NCBI GenBank assembly: GCA_903825415.1
Contig: CAIKAN010000014.1
Location: 1-45,370, forward strand
DNA length: 45,370 nt
Direction of reading: 5' to 3'
From: an uncultured bacterium
Lineage (GTDB): Bacteria; Patescibacteriota; Minisyncoccia; Phycocordibacterales; PALSA-1337
A program made the position numbers and the translations under genes. Positions 1 to 8,543 of this stretch are shown here, piece by piece. Positions within the stretch are counted from its first letter, which is position 1, and each line of letters starts with the position of its first letter. Below the pieces are notes generated by a model, which searched no databases, was not told the DNA's origin, and worked only from the letters and a program-made list of their open reading frames with translations.

Positions 1-7
1 AATTAAA

Positions 8-370
8 ATGGAAAAAGAAACTGGAAAAAATAACTCGTTTACTTTAGCATATACTTTTGCTGGCATACTTCTAACCATCTTTATTTGGTTTACAATCGCT
101 TTTTTACACGGTGAGTATGTGCAAAATAATATATCTTTTGTTTTATTTCTTATTATTGGTATACCACTATTTATCGTATCTCTTGGGGTTATTCCGTTAC
201 TAAGAAGACTCGCAAACATAAGAGCAAAAAGGCACAAAAAATGGCTTGAAGATATTTCCGGTAATCCTGATAAAATACGTAGCCTAAAATTAAAAAAGGT
301 GCTTTGGTGGTTTGTCGTTATCATCCTCTTCGTTATTGTCCCTATCCTGAGATTAATGGGTAAATTCTAA
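8..370 (+). CDS. hypothetical membrane protein (about 3 TM)
   Basis: ORF with hydrophobic segments; no recognised family. Confidence 0.6.
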   Translation: MEKETGKNNSFTLAYTFAGILLTIFIWFTIAFLHGEYVQNNISFVLFLIIGIPLFIVSLGVIPLLRRLANIRAKRHKKWLEDISGNPDKIRSLKLKKVLWWFVVIILFVIVPILRLMGKF

Positions 371-462
371 TTCAGAGATTTATAATTCCGTTCTAATATC
401 ATCCCACAGCGCGCACAGTGAGATAGTCATATCAAATAATTTAAGAGAGCCCTAACATAATC

Positions 463-1203
463 ATGTTTAGAGGGAACAAAAATATGCGTTATGTGCCACC
501 TTCTGTTATGGAAGAGTCGAAAAAGATATTGTCTGGATCGACGAAGGCTGTCGGCGTGCTTCTATTTATATCCGTAATCATTTTACATAGCTTATCGACA
601 TGGCTAAGTCCTATCGTAATATTAGGGGGATATCTATGGCTGGTCCCTCTAGCGCTCTTTCTTGTATTTGTGGTCATCATATCAAGCGGGTTGAGTAAGT
701 CTCTTAGAAACAAGCATACTGACATCAAAGCCGAATACAATAGATATGGAGATTCACAACTTTTCAACTTTGCAACGAGAAAGGGGGAGCTGCAGCTTTT
801 TGATATCAAGAAAACCATTCTGATGTGTGTAATCGTTCCGTTTTCTTTCGGGGGCTTGGTATTTGGAATATTGGCATTTCATCTCGTATTATTCAGAGGC
901 ATCACGCAGTTTCTGCCTCTGGGCCTTATAGCTTTAGTCGTTTGCGCTGGCGTGACATTTCTCTTTCTATTCGAAGATAAGCGCATTCTCAATGAGGCGA
1001 GAAGAAGAGAACAGTTTGTCGATATCGCACAGAAGAGGTGGATGCTATCAAAGATAATCTATATTCTGTTGATCCTGTCTTCTTTGGTGTGCGCTTTGAT
1101 ACTCATTATGGGAAATGAGAATTTTCTGACCAAGGGCGTATTGGAATCAAGTGGGCGCGTTGTTTACGATGGCAGAGATAATACTCCAAACGGAAGGCGA
1201 TAA
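463..1203 (+). CDS. hypothetical multi-pass membrane protein
   Basis: 246 aa ORF with several hydrophobic segments; its 3' end is partly duplicated at 2115-2226. Confidence 0.65.
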   Translation: MFRGNKNMRYVPPSVMEESKKILSGSTKAVGVLLFISVIILHSLSTWLSPIVILGGYLWLVPLALFLVFVVIISSGLSKSLRNKHTDIKAEYNRYGDSQLFNFATRKGELQLFDIKKTILMCVIVPFSFGGLVFGILAFHLVLFRGITQFLPLGLIALVVCAGVTFLFLFEDKRILNEARRREQFVDIAQKRWMLSKIIYILLILSSLVCALILIMGNENFLTKGVLESSGRVVYDGRDNTPNGRR

Positions 1204-1323
1204 ACTAGTTACGAAATATGACCGGTTGAATACTTGGCTGTCCCAGAGAGCAGGTATCATCTGAGCGCAACGACTGCTATGTTTGTCGTAGTAGTCTCCC
1301 TGCCGGCTCTGCCGGCCAATCTG

Positions 1324-1354
1324 AAAACCATCAGATACAACTTGGTGGTTTTTG
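1324..1354 (+). terminator. possible terminator hairpin
   Basis: aaaacca...ttggtggttttt inverted repeat with T run. Confidence 0.4.
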
Positions 1355-1385
1355 GGTTATGTGCAAACTATGATACAGTTTCAGC

Positions 1386-2096
1386 ATGAAAAACTCTCAA
1401 AAAGGATTCGCTGTGCCATTACTAATAGCAATAGCAGTGTTGTTGATAGCGGGTGGCGTGTATTATTTTAGTAGAAAGTCGCAAAATTCCGCGCAACAAA
1501 ATACAGATTCGACTGTTGCTGATGTGAAATCACTGCCAAATACAAATCCGGATCCTTCTGTAGCATCTAGTACTGGTGTTAACAAAAATGAAATTGATCG
1601 TTACAATCAAGCAATTGCCAATAGAAAAGCAGAGGAACAAGCGAACCCACCCCAAGGATACCTTGTTCCTTCTGGAATTCCTTCTGCATATAATCTAACA
1701 TCTTCGCGTTTTACTTCTTATTCAACATTCTGGATATATCACGCCCAGCTACCTGTTCGTTTGGGTAGCGTGAACACAACTACAGATGTGGTCCTCGGTT
1801 ATGATGAAACAAGTAAAGATACTTACGATAATTATGTAAAGAAAGCGGGCAACTACACATCTCTGGTTGAGATTACAAGAATCGTTAAGAATTTTAAATG
1901 GAATGGGTCGCAGGGCGCTGTATTGGGAACATTTGTAAATGAAAAGACCTACGAGATGGAGCCTCTCAAGGCGGGAGAATATTGGCTTGTTTATAATCAC
2001 CTAGGAAGATTGCTTCGAGTTCATAAAACTGGAGATACTGCTCTGACCCCGGATGTTCTGATCAGTCTGCTTGAAAAAATGACCCCAGCGAAATAG
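1386..2096 (+). CDS. membrane-anchored extracellular protein with prepilin-like N-terminus
   Basis: MKNSQKGFAVPLLIAIAVLLIAGGVYYF N-terminus followed by a Ser/Thr/Asn-rich region. Confidence 0.65.
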   Translation: MKNSQKGFAVPLLIAIAVLLIAGGVYYFSRKSQNSAQQNTDSTVADVKSLPNTNPDPSVASSTGVNKNEIDRYNQAIANRKAEEQANPPQGYLVPSGIPSAYNLTSSRFTSYSTFWIYHAQLPVRLGSVNTTTDVVLGYDETSKDTYDNYVKKAGNYTSLVEITRIVKNFKWNGSQGAVLGTFVNEKTYEMEPLKAGEYWLVYNHLGRLLRVHKTGDTALTPDVLISLLEKMTPAK

Positions 2097-2114
2097 CGAC
2101 AATATTCGCTTATT

Positions 2115-2226
2115 ACAGATCCTGTCTTCATTGGTATGCGCTTCGATTCTCATTATGGGAAATGAGAATTTTCTGACCAAGGGCGTATTGGAATCGAATG
2201 GACGAGTGGTTTACGATGGTCGTTGA
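2115..2226 (+). pseudogene. partial duplicate of the 3' end of ORF 463-1203
   Basis: near-identical to about 1071-1178: cctgtcttc.ttggt.tgcgctt.gat.ctcattatgggaaatgagaattttctgaccaagggcgtattggaatc. Confidence 0.75.
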
Positions 2227-2274
2227 GTTCAAGTCATTTACTGATCGATGTTTTAGGACTATACTTTCCTCATT

Positions 2275-2910
2275 ATGAATACATATTTCGTAAAGAGCTT
2301 TGAGGAAGATTTCACTACGAAGATGCTGATGGGGAAGAAGAAGAGATCTTTTCAGACGCTCGACGATATCCTCGCTACCAAGACTATCAAGCCGAATACG
2401 AAGAGCTTCGGCCAGAAGAAGCGCTTGAGCACCACTATCCTCCACAAGAATTATACGGAGACATATCGGCCGCAAGGCATCATATTCCAGACTTCTTCGA
2501 GCCCAAAATATATCTTGCCATTCGATCTAGTCCTGCTCTCAGACGCCAAAGAGATCGTTGTGCATTATTACCGGATCAAGGATAATCTGCATGTCTATTA
2601 TAATCACAAGCTCATCAAAGGATTTGAAGAATTCATCTTCAAAGATATTAGCTTGATGCTGAAAAGGTTCAATTCTCCGCAAAGCGCCTGGAAGGCGGTC
2701 AATGCATTCCGCAAGAAGAATGGCTATGAGCTTTTGCCGCGGTCCAAGCACCGCTTGGTAGAATATAATGAGGCGGTCTTTTTGAATCCCGTCAAGATAA
2801 AGCCGATCGCCCTATTTGGATACAGGAAGAAAGCCAGAACCCTCGCGAATAAATACGGCCTGAGATATTTCAAATCCGCGAAGGATTTCTATGAGCGGAC
2901 ATGCGGCTAG
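2275..2910 (+). CDS. hypothetical protein
   Basis: 211 aa ORF; -10-like tatact shortly upstream. Confidence 0.6.
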   Translation: MNTYFVKSFEEDFTTKMLMGKKKRSFQTLDDILATKTIKPNTKSFGQKKRLSTTILHKNYTETYRPQGIIFQTSSSPKYILPFDLVLLSDAKEIVVHYYRIKDNLHVYYNHKLIKGFEEFIFKDISLMLKRFNSPQSAWKAVNAFRKKNGYELLPRSKHRLVEYNEAVFLNPVKIKPIALFGYRKKARTLANKYGLRYFKSAKDFYERTCG

Positions 2911-2952
2911 TCGTCGGTAGTATTCTTCTTATGGAGATGATAACATCTTTGC

Positions 2953-3522
2953 ATGAATGAGATGCCTCAGGAGCATGTCCTGAATGTCGATCCTCCGGAG
3001 TCGGAGGGCGTTTTGATTGGGGAAGAAGGCGTAGATAAAATAATCAAGGAAGTTTCTGCCAGGTTCGCTCCCTTTTTTGAGCAGATAAAGCAGATGAGAA
3101 TATCTAATTCTGACAGAGAAATCGGCGGCAAAATCGGAAAAGATGGTAGTTTAGTGCTCGCTGATGAATCACGATCAAATGAGAGTTCGGTCACTGGGGA
3201 ATCTCCTGAGAGGGAAAGAGAGATGGCGGATGAAGGCGTCTTATCTTTTCATACCCATACTGATCAGGGATTTACATCGGAATCAGGTTCAGATATTGTG
3301 GCAGCTTATTATCGATATTGTGAAGTATTCTTTCATAAAGATGGCGTAAGCTGCATTATCGCCTTGAAGAGATTGACTGTTGATGCGATTAGAAAAATAG
3401 ATCGGGAGGCTTGGAATCAAGCCTTGGGATATGCAGAAGAGAACGGTGATCCGGCCTATTGGTATTGGAAGGGAGCTTTAATGGATAGATTACCGGTAAG
3501 AGTTGTAAAGATTGATACATAG
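2953..3522 (+). CDS. hypothetical protein with JAB/MPN (JAMM)-like motif
   Basis: REIGGKIGKDGSLVL ... LSFHTHTDQGFTSESGSD resembles E...HxH-x(10)-D. Confidence 0.5.
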   Translation: MNEMPQEHVLNVDPPESEGVLIGEEGVDKIIKEVSARFAPFFEQIKQMRISNSDREIGGKIGKDGSLVLADESRSNESSVTGESPEREREMADEGVLSFHTHTDQGFTSESGSDIVAAYYRYCEVFFHKDGVSCIIALKRLTVDAIRKIDREAWNQALGYAEENGDPAYWYWKGALMDRLPVRVVKIDT

Positions 3523-3577
3523 AGGAAGCGGTGTCATCAGCTTAGATATCATTTGCCATAAACCTCGAAAGTTATGC

Positions 3578-3583
3578 TATAAT
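3578..3583 (+). promoter_or_regulatory. -10 element upstream of pyk
   Basis: TATAAT, with ttgcca upstream at non-ideal 19-bp spacing. Confidence 0.4.
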
Positions 3584-3619
3584 CGCTCGGTATAGATTAC
3601 ACATTAATCATTTTTTTCT

Positions 3620-5035
3620 ATGAACCTAGGTAAAAAAACAAAGATAGTCTGCACGATCGGTCCAGCTTCGGAAAATAGGGAAAAGATGCTGGAACTGGTC
3701 AACTCTGGTATGAATGTCGTCAGATTGAATTTCTCACATGGCGATTTCGAAGAGCACGGCAAACGCGTGACCACTATCAGAGATATAATGAAAGAGACTG
3801 GCAAAAAGGTCGCTATCCTGCAGGATCTCTGCGGTCCAAAGATACGCATCGGAACATTCAAGGATGGTTTTGTTATGTTGTACGAAGGCAAGCAATTCAT
3901 CCTCACTACGGACGATGTTGAAGGCACCGTGGACAAAGTCCACGTCAATTATCCGGAATTACCGAAAGAAGTGAAGATCGGAGGCATGATCATGCTTCAT
4001 GACGGGCTGAAGAGGCTTCAAGTCGTGGATGTGAAAGGCAACGATATCATCACCAAGGTCATGGTCGGGGGGCGCCTAGCCAATCACAAGGGCGTCAATG
4101 TCCCAGGAGCCAATCTCTCTGTCAGCTCTCTCACCGATAAGGACAAGGCAGACGTGAAGTTCGGTATAAAGAACGAGGTGGATTTCGTCGCTCTGTCTTT
4201 TGTACGCAGAGCTGCGGACATAGTCGAGCTGCGTACGATCTTGCAGGCTGCGGGATCCAAGGCTCACATCATAGCCAAGATCGAGACCCCAGAAGCTCTC
4301 GATGATATAGACGCCATTATAGAAGTCTCTGACGCCATCATGGTGGCTCGAGGAGACCTTGCTATCGAGATACCAGCTGAAGAAGTCCCGCTGGTCCAGA
4401 AGATGATCATCCATAAATGCAATTCTATCGGCAAGCCAGTTATCACAGCGACACAGATGTTGGAGTCTATGGTCAAGAGCCCTGTGCCAACACGCGCTGA
4501 AGTGTCTGATGTCGCCAATGCCATCATAGACGGAACTGATGCGATCATGCTCTCTGAGGAGACGGCGTTGGGAGATTTCCCTGTAGAAGCGGTCAAGGTT
4601 ATGACTAAAGTCGCTCTCCGCATTGAAAAGGAAGTCTATACTCAAGATACTATCGCTGAATACAGCGAGGCTCACGATGTCACAGATGTGGTCTCGCAAT
4701 CTGCTGTCAGGACAGCTCACAGCATAGGAGCCAAGACTATAGTCGCCTTGACCCGCTCAGGCCGCACCGCGCGTCTCCTAGCAAGGTACCGTCCCGCTGA
4801 ATCTATCCTCGCATTCTCTGATGTACCAGAGAATGCCAATAAACTGATGCTCTCATTCGGATGCTATCCAATCGCCGCCCCAACGTTCACAAATGTCGAT
4901 GAGATCCTCCAGAATATCAGGAAGCTCATGCTCGAGAACAAACTAGCCAAGGAGGGTGATAAGGTTGTGATAGTGGGGGGTCAACCATTCAATAGATCAG
5001 CAGCGACCAATTTTATAGTCGTCGAGACTTTGTAG
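3620..5035 (+). CDS. pyk: pyruvate kinase
   Basis: KIVCTIGPASE, MNVVRLNFSHG, VARGDLAIEIP, KPVITATQMLESM motifs. Confidence 0.97.
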   Translation: MNLGKKTKIVCTIGPASENREKMLELVNSGMNVVRLNFSHGDFEEHGKRVTTIRDIMKETGKKVAILQDLCGPKIRIGTFKDGFVMLYEGKQFILTTDDVEGTVDKVHVNYPELPKEVKIGGMIMLHDGLKRLQVVDVKGNDIITKVMVGGRLANHKGVNVPGANLSVSSLTDKDKADVKFGIKNEVDFVALSFVRRAADIVELRTILQAAGSKAHIIAKIETPEALDDIDAIIEVSDAIMVARGDLAIEIPAEEVPLVQKMIIHKCNSIGKPVITATQMLESMVKSPVPTRAEVSDVANAIIDGTDAIMLSEETALGDFPVEAVKVMTKVALRIEKEVYTQDTIAEYSEAHDVTDVVSQSAVRTAHSIGAKTIVALTRSGRTARLLARYRPAESILAFSDVPENANKLMLSFGCYPIAAPTFTNVDEILQNIRKLMLENKLAKEGDKVVIVGGQPFNRSAATNFIVVETL

Positions 5036-5038
5036 GAC

Positions 5039-5104
5039 CTAGTTACCAGTGATTAGCCACTAGAATTCTGCTATTAGCGTTCACTAGTGGCTAATTCCTA
5101 ACGA
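5039..5104. repeat. palindromic repeat family C, copy 1
   Basis: gattagccactag...ctgctattagcgttcactagtggctaa; similar at 22190 and 33370. Confidence 0.8.
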
Positions 5105-5144
5105 TAGGTTGCATTTTATGGCCGATTCTGGTAATCTTTCTCGC

Positions 5145-5492
5145 ATGCTATCAATAAGACTTCAGCGCGTTGGACGCAAGCATGAGCCCTCTTTCAGGGT
5201 GGTTTTGACCGATTCTAAGAATGGCCCGAAAAGCGGCAAATATCTCAAGAATCTTGGCTGGTATGATACGCGCCTCAATAATAAGGTTGATCAGTTGGAT
5301 ATCGAACAGATCAAGCATTTCATGTCCAAAGGCGCCAAGCTATCTCTGACGCTTCACAATTTCCTAGTCGGCCAGAAGGCCATCACCGGCAAGAAGCTCA
5401 ATGCTTTGCCAAAGAAGACTCCGATCAAGAAAGAGGTTGTCGCAGAAGCTCCCAAGGCTGCGCCTGCACCCGCTGCCGCGCCAGCGAATTAA
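5145..5492 (+). CDS. rpsP: 30S ribosomal protein S16
   Basis: MLSIRLQRVGRKHEPSFRVVLTDSKNGPKSGKYLKNLGWYD; start moved to internal ATG at 5145. Confidence 0.93.
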   Translation: MLSIRLQRVGRKHEPSFRVVLTDSKNGPKSGKYLKNLGWYDTRLNNKVDQLDIEQIKHFMSKGAKLSLTLHNFLVGQKAITGKKLNALPKKTPIKKEVVAEAPKAAPAPAAAPAN

Positions 5493-5508
5493 TAACCTAG
5501 AATATAGC

Positions 5509-5689
5509 AAGCTTCATGGACTGCCGCATGGCTTTCCAAGCTCGAGGACGAGTCAATTCCTGGCACGACCGGCATTTTCCAAAGACAAAGGCCGTGCATG
5601 TCCGAGAGGCCTTTGGCTTTGTGAAAATGCGGAGTGCAAGGAAATGACCCCGCAGAGCGCGGAAAGCCATACGGCAGTCCATGAAGCTT
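5509..5689. repeat. long (about 181 bp) imperfect palindrome
   Basis: aagcttcatggactgccgcatggctttcc ... ggaaagccatacggcagtccatgaagctt, with nested complementary inner segments. Confidence 0.85.
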
Positions 5690-5772
5690 ACTGATGATTG
5701 ACTGAGTTCTCATATTTGCTACAATGTCGGAAGTACAGCGAACTGTACGATTATTATTTAGTCAGAAAAAAC

Positions 5773-6135
5773 ATGAACGCAGACCAACAGTTCCTCGAGT
5801 ATGTTATCAAGGCTTTAGTTGACAGTCCGGATCAGGTCAAGGTCGCTCGCACGGTAGATGAGATGGGCGTGCTCCTCACTCTGGAAGTGGGCGCTGCAGA
5901 TATGGGTAAGATCATCGGAAGACAGGGCAATACCGCGAAGTCCATCCGCACTCTTCTCCGTGTCGTAGGCATGAAGAACAATTCTCGCGTCAATCTCAAG
6001 ATCAATGAGCCTGTCGGAGGCCTCCGCTCCCCAGAGATGGTCGCAGCCGCCGGAGCAGCTGGTGCCGCTCCTATGAAGTCGGCAGAGAGGGCATCCAAGA
6101 GCGTCGATGAAGCGATGGCGGATCTCAAGCTCTAA
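5773..6135 (+). CDS. khpA: KH-domain RNA-binding protein (KhpA/YlqC-like)
   Basis: FLEYVIKALVDSPDQVKV...GADMGKIIGRQGNTAKSIRTLLR; follows rpsP as usual; start refined to 5773. Confidence 0.88.
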   Translation: MNADQQFLEYVIKALVDSPDQVKVARTVDEMGVLLTLEVGAADMGKIIGRQGNTAKSIRTLLRVVGMKNNSRVNLKINEPVGGLRSPEMVAAAGAAGAAPMKSAERASKSVDEAMADLKL

Positions 6136-6157
6136 TCCACTGAACAATTTTCTCATA

Positions 6158-6190
6158 AAAAAGACTGGCAAAGGGCCGGTCTTTTTCGTT
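6158..6190 (+). terminator. rho-independent terminator
   Basis: aaaaagactggcaaagggccggtctttttc. Confidence 0.75.
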
Positions 6191-6212
6191 CGCCAGTTCA
6201 GGGTTTACAGCT

Positions 6213-6241
6213 TTGACACGAATCGCGATATTTTGTATTAT
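6213..6241 (+). promoter_or_regulatory. sigma70-like promoter
   Basis: TTGACA-17 bp-TATTAT. Confidence 0.75.
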
Positions 6242-6263
6242 GTAGCATTGGAAGGAGCTAGGA

Positions 6264-6725
6264 ATGAAAAACTTAATAAAAGTCCTTGTCCATAGCGGAA
6301 TCAATCAGGCCGAGGCAGTCGCCGGCCTTGAAGAAGTGCTCAGACCGTTCATAAGCGGTCTCACTGTTCTCTTTCTGTATCAATATAGAACAGAGTTCTC
6401 TGCGCTAGCATTCGAGCTTTCGAGGAGGCTCGGATCTGCTCCCGTGAGTTCCTATGAGAAGCTCACTGAGAAAGTGATAGAGGATAGGTGTCGGGAACTT
6501 TTCGAGGCAATTCAACAATTTGCCAAGAACAAAGCGGCTATCTTGTTTCTGATCGTCGAGCCTGGACTGGCTGGAGCTTTTGCTGAGTATCTCTTCAGAG
6601 CCGTATTTTCAGGAGATCCTCTGCCAGACCAGCCTCTGTTATTGAGTGCGGGAGATACAGTGCTCATCGATATGGAAAATAAGTCTTTGACAGTAATCGA
6701 GCTTCCAAATGCAATCCCTGCATAG
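6264..6725 (+). CDS. hypothetical protein, possibly degenerate histidine-phosphatase-like fold
   Basis: 153 aa; VEPGLAGAFAEYLF resembles the HEPGL motif of SixA-like proteins. Confidence 0.55.
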   Translation: MKNLIKVLVHSGINQAEAVAGLEEVLRPFISGLTVLFLYQYRTEFSALAFELSRRLGSAPVSSYEKLTEKVIEDRCRELFEAIQQFAKNKAAILFLIVEPGLAGAFAEYLFRAVFSGDPLPDQPLLLSAGDTVLIDMENKSLTVIELPNAIPA

Positions 6726-6840
6726 GTCGCTGAGGGCTATTTAAATAGCTTTTCAATCACGAAACTCTGTGGTATGGTGTGTGAGCACCATCCCGCAGAT
6801 TTTTTATTCTATGAAGGGGCAGGCAAATTACATAAGCTAC

Positions 6841-7566
6841 ATGATCACATTCCACATAATCACCTTATTTCCAGAAAGCTTCGAGTCATACTTGAATGCC
6901 TCTATCGTTAAGCGTGCCCAAGAAGACGGTTATATTGCATTGAAATATTACAATCCAAGAGACTTCACTATTCCTGGAAAGAAAGGGAGAGATATGACTT
7001 ATGCGGAAAGGAGAGTCGATAGTCGTCCCTATGGCGGCGGTCCAGGAATGATCATTGAAGCTTTGCCTGTTATCAGAGCTATCGATAAAGCCGTTGGGAG
7101 AAAACTTAAAGCTCAAAACGCAAAACTTAAAACCTCAGGAGCGATCACTGGAAAAAAGAATCAGAAAGTTAAGATCATATTCTTCAGCCCTTCTGGAGAG
7201 ATGTTCACAAACGGCGTCGCGGATTCTTTTAAGAGATATAAAGATATTGTCATGGTCTGCGGGCGCTATGAAGGGATAGATGCCAGGGTGAAGAAAGCAT
7301 TTCCGATGGTGGATATATCGATCGGGCCATATGTACTCACGGGAGGGGAATTGCCGGCTATGATAGTGATCGATGCTGTGACGAGGAGGATATCTGGAGT
7401 GCTTGGAGATAATCAATCCATTGAAGAGAATCGTACCGCATGTCCAGATGTTTATACTAGGCCGGAAGTCATTGAATTCAAAAAGAAGAAATACCATGTG
7501 CCGAAGATTCTCTTGTCTGGAGACCATGCGAAGATAGAAGAGTGGAAAAAGGGAAGAAAAATGTAG
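6841..7566 (+). CDS. trmD: tRNA (guanine-N1)-methyltransferase
   Basis: FHIITLFPESFESYLNASIVKRA, DSRPYGGGPGMI, CGRYEGIDAR, SIGPYVLTGGELPAM; start refined. Confidence 0.96.
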   Translation: MITFHIITLFPESFESYLNASIVKRAQEDGYIALKYYNPRDFTIPGKKGRDMTYAERRVDSRPYGGGPGMIIEALPVIRAIDKAVGRKLKAQNAKLKTSGAITGKKNQKVKIIFFSPSGEMFTNGVADSFKRYKDIVMVCGRYEGIDARVKKAFPMVDISIGPYVLTGGELPAMIVIDAVTRRISGVLGDNQSIEENRTACPDVYTRPEVIEFKKKKYHVPKILLSGDHAKIEEWKKGRKM

Positions 7567-7683
7567 CAGGACATATTTATTTGTTCTTGTGGACTTGTGC
7601 GAATCATCTTGCGCGGTAAAATTATACCAGTGTGATAAATAATGGAGCGCCACATTCATCGTCATGCCTGCCAAACAAAGAGT

Positions 7684-8118
7684 ATGAGTACAAAAACAAT
7701 TATATCTCCAATGTATATGGACAATCATGTTACAAAGCAAGAGCTCAAGCAGGAATTCAATGATTTTGGAGCCAAAATCACTAAGATTTTTGCTACCAAA
7801 CAAGAGCTCAAGCAGGAATTCAATGATTTTGGAGCCAAAATCACTAAGATTTTTGCTACCAAACAAGAGCTCAAAGATTTCGAAATCAAAGTCGATAGGC
7901 GCTTTGATGTCGTAGATCGCAGATTTGATGAGCTTAGAGAGCGATTAAATGAAGATTACGAAAGGCATACAGGCATCATAGTCGAACAGATGAATCACAA
8001 TATTCAATTGGCCTTGGAACATATGACGGCTATGGTAGAGAAGAAAGCCGACAGAGAGGCAATGCTTGAGCGCTTTGCGGAGATAGACAAATGGGTGAAT
8101 AGTAGATATCGAAGATAG
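7684..8118 (+). CDS. coiled-coil protein with internal tandem repeats
   Basis: (TKQELKQEFNDFGAKITKIFA) x2 plus partial; charged coiled-coil C-terminus. Confidence 0.65.
   Translation: MSTKTIISPMYMDNHVTKQELKQEFNDFGAKITKIFATKQELKQEFNDFGAKITKIFATKQELKDFEIKVDRRFDVVDRRFDELRERLNEDYERHTGIIVEQMNHNIQLALEHMTAMVEKKADREAMLERFAEIDKWVNSRYRR
7738..7884 (+). repeat. 63-bp tandem repeat in coding sequence, two full units plus partial
   Basis: caagagctcaagcaggaattcaatgattttggagccaaaatcactaagatttttgctaccaaa at 7738 and 7801, partial at 7864. Confidence 0.95.
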
Positions 8119-8335
8119 CACAATGTCAATATTGACTATTCCTGTGCATTTGCTAGGGTTCTACCAACTTCGCAGATTGAGTTCTGCCCGACTAGCGGAG
8201 GATTACAAGGCTCCCAACTAATCCTACCCGTGCATATCATCACTTTTTAGTGATCAATTCGTGACTCCGTCCAAAAAACGGGCTTTTTGTGTGACCGATC
8301 GATATTAGGGAATTGAGTTAGGTTGAAGACGTAAT

Positions 8336-8478
8336 TAATTTTCAATTTACAAATTCCAATTTACAATCAATTTGCAAGGTTCAAATTTTCAATTATCAAA
8401 CGTGTGGCGATGATTTGAAAATTAATTTATTGGAAATTGATAATTGATTGTAAATTGGAATTTGAAAATTGAAAATTC
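8336..8478. repeat. AT-rich palindromic repeat family A, copy 1
   Basis: attttcaatttacaaattccaatttacaatcaattt ... gattgtaaattggaatttgaaaattgaaaattc. Confidence 0.85.
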
Positions 8479-8543
8479 GGCCCATGCAGTCAGATGAATA
8501 TATTAATAACCACACGTTTTATTATTAACTTTACAAAATTAAC

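Noticed and set aside
4076-4720. 214-aa minus-strand ORF
   Set aside because: Antisense to the clear pyk coding region; no recognisable motif.
5401-5713. ORFs 5401-5694 (+), 5489-5713 (-), 5497-5682 (-)
   Set aside because: They run through the 181-bp palindrome and mirror each other; repeat artefacts, not genes.
7135-7866. 243-aa minus-strand ORF overlapping trmD and the repeat gene
   Set aside because: Antisense to trmD; internal repetition only mirrors the 63-bp tandem repeat.
7738-7884. Possible CRISPR array
   Set aside because: Units are directly contiguous with no spacers and encode an in-frame coiled coil.
8250-8300. gtccaaaaaacgggctttttg as a terminator upstream of rpoB
   Set aside because: Stem is too weak and irregular to support a call.
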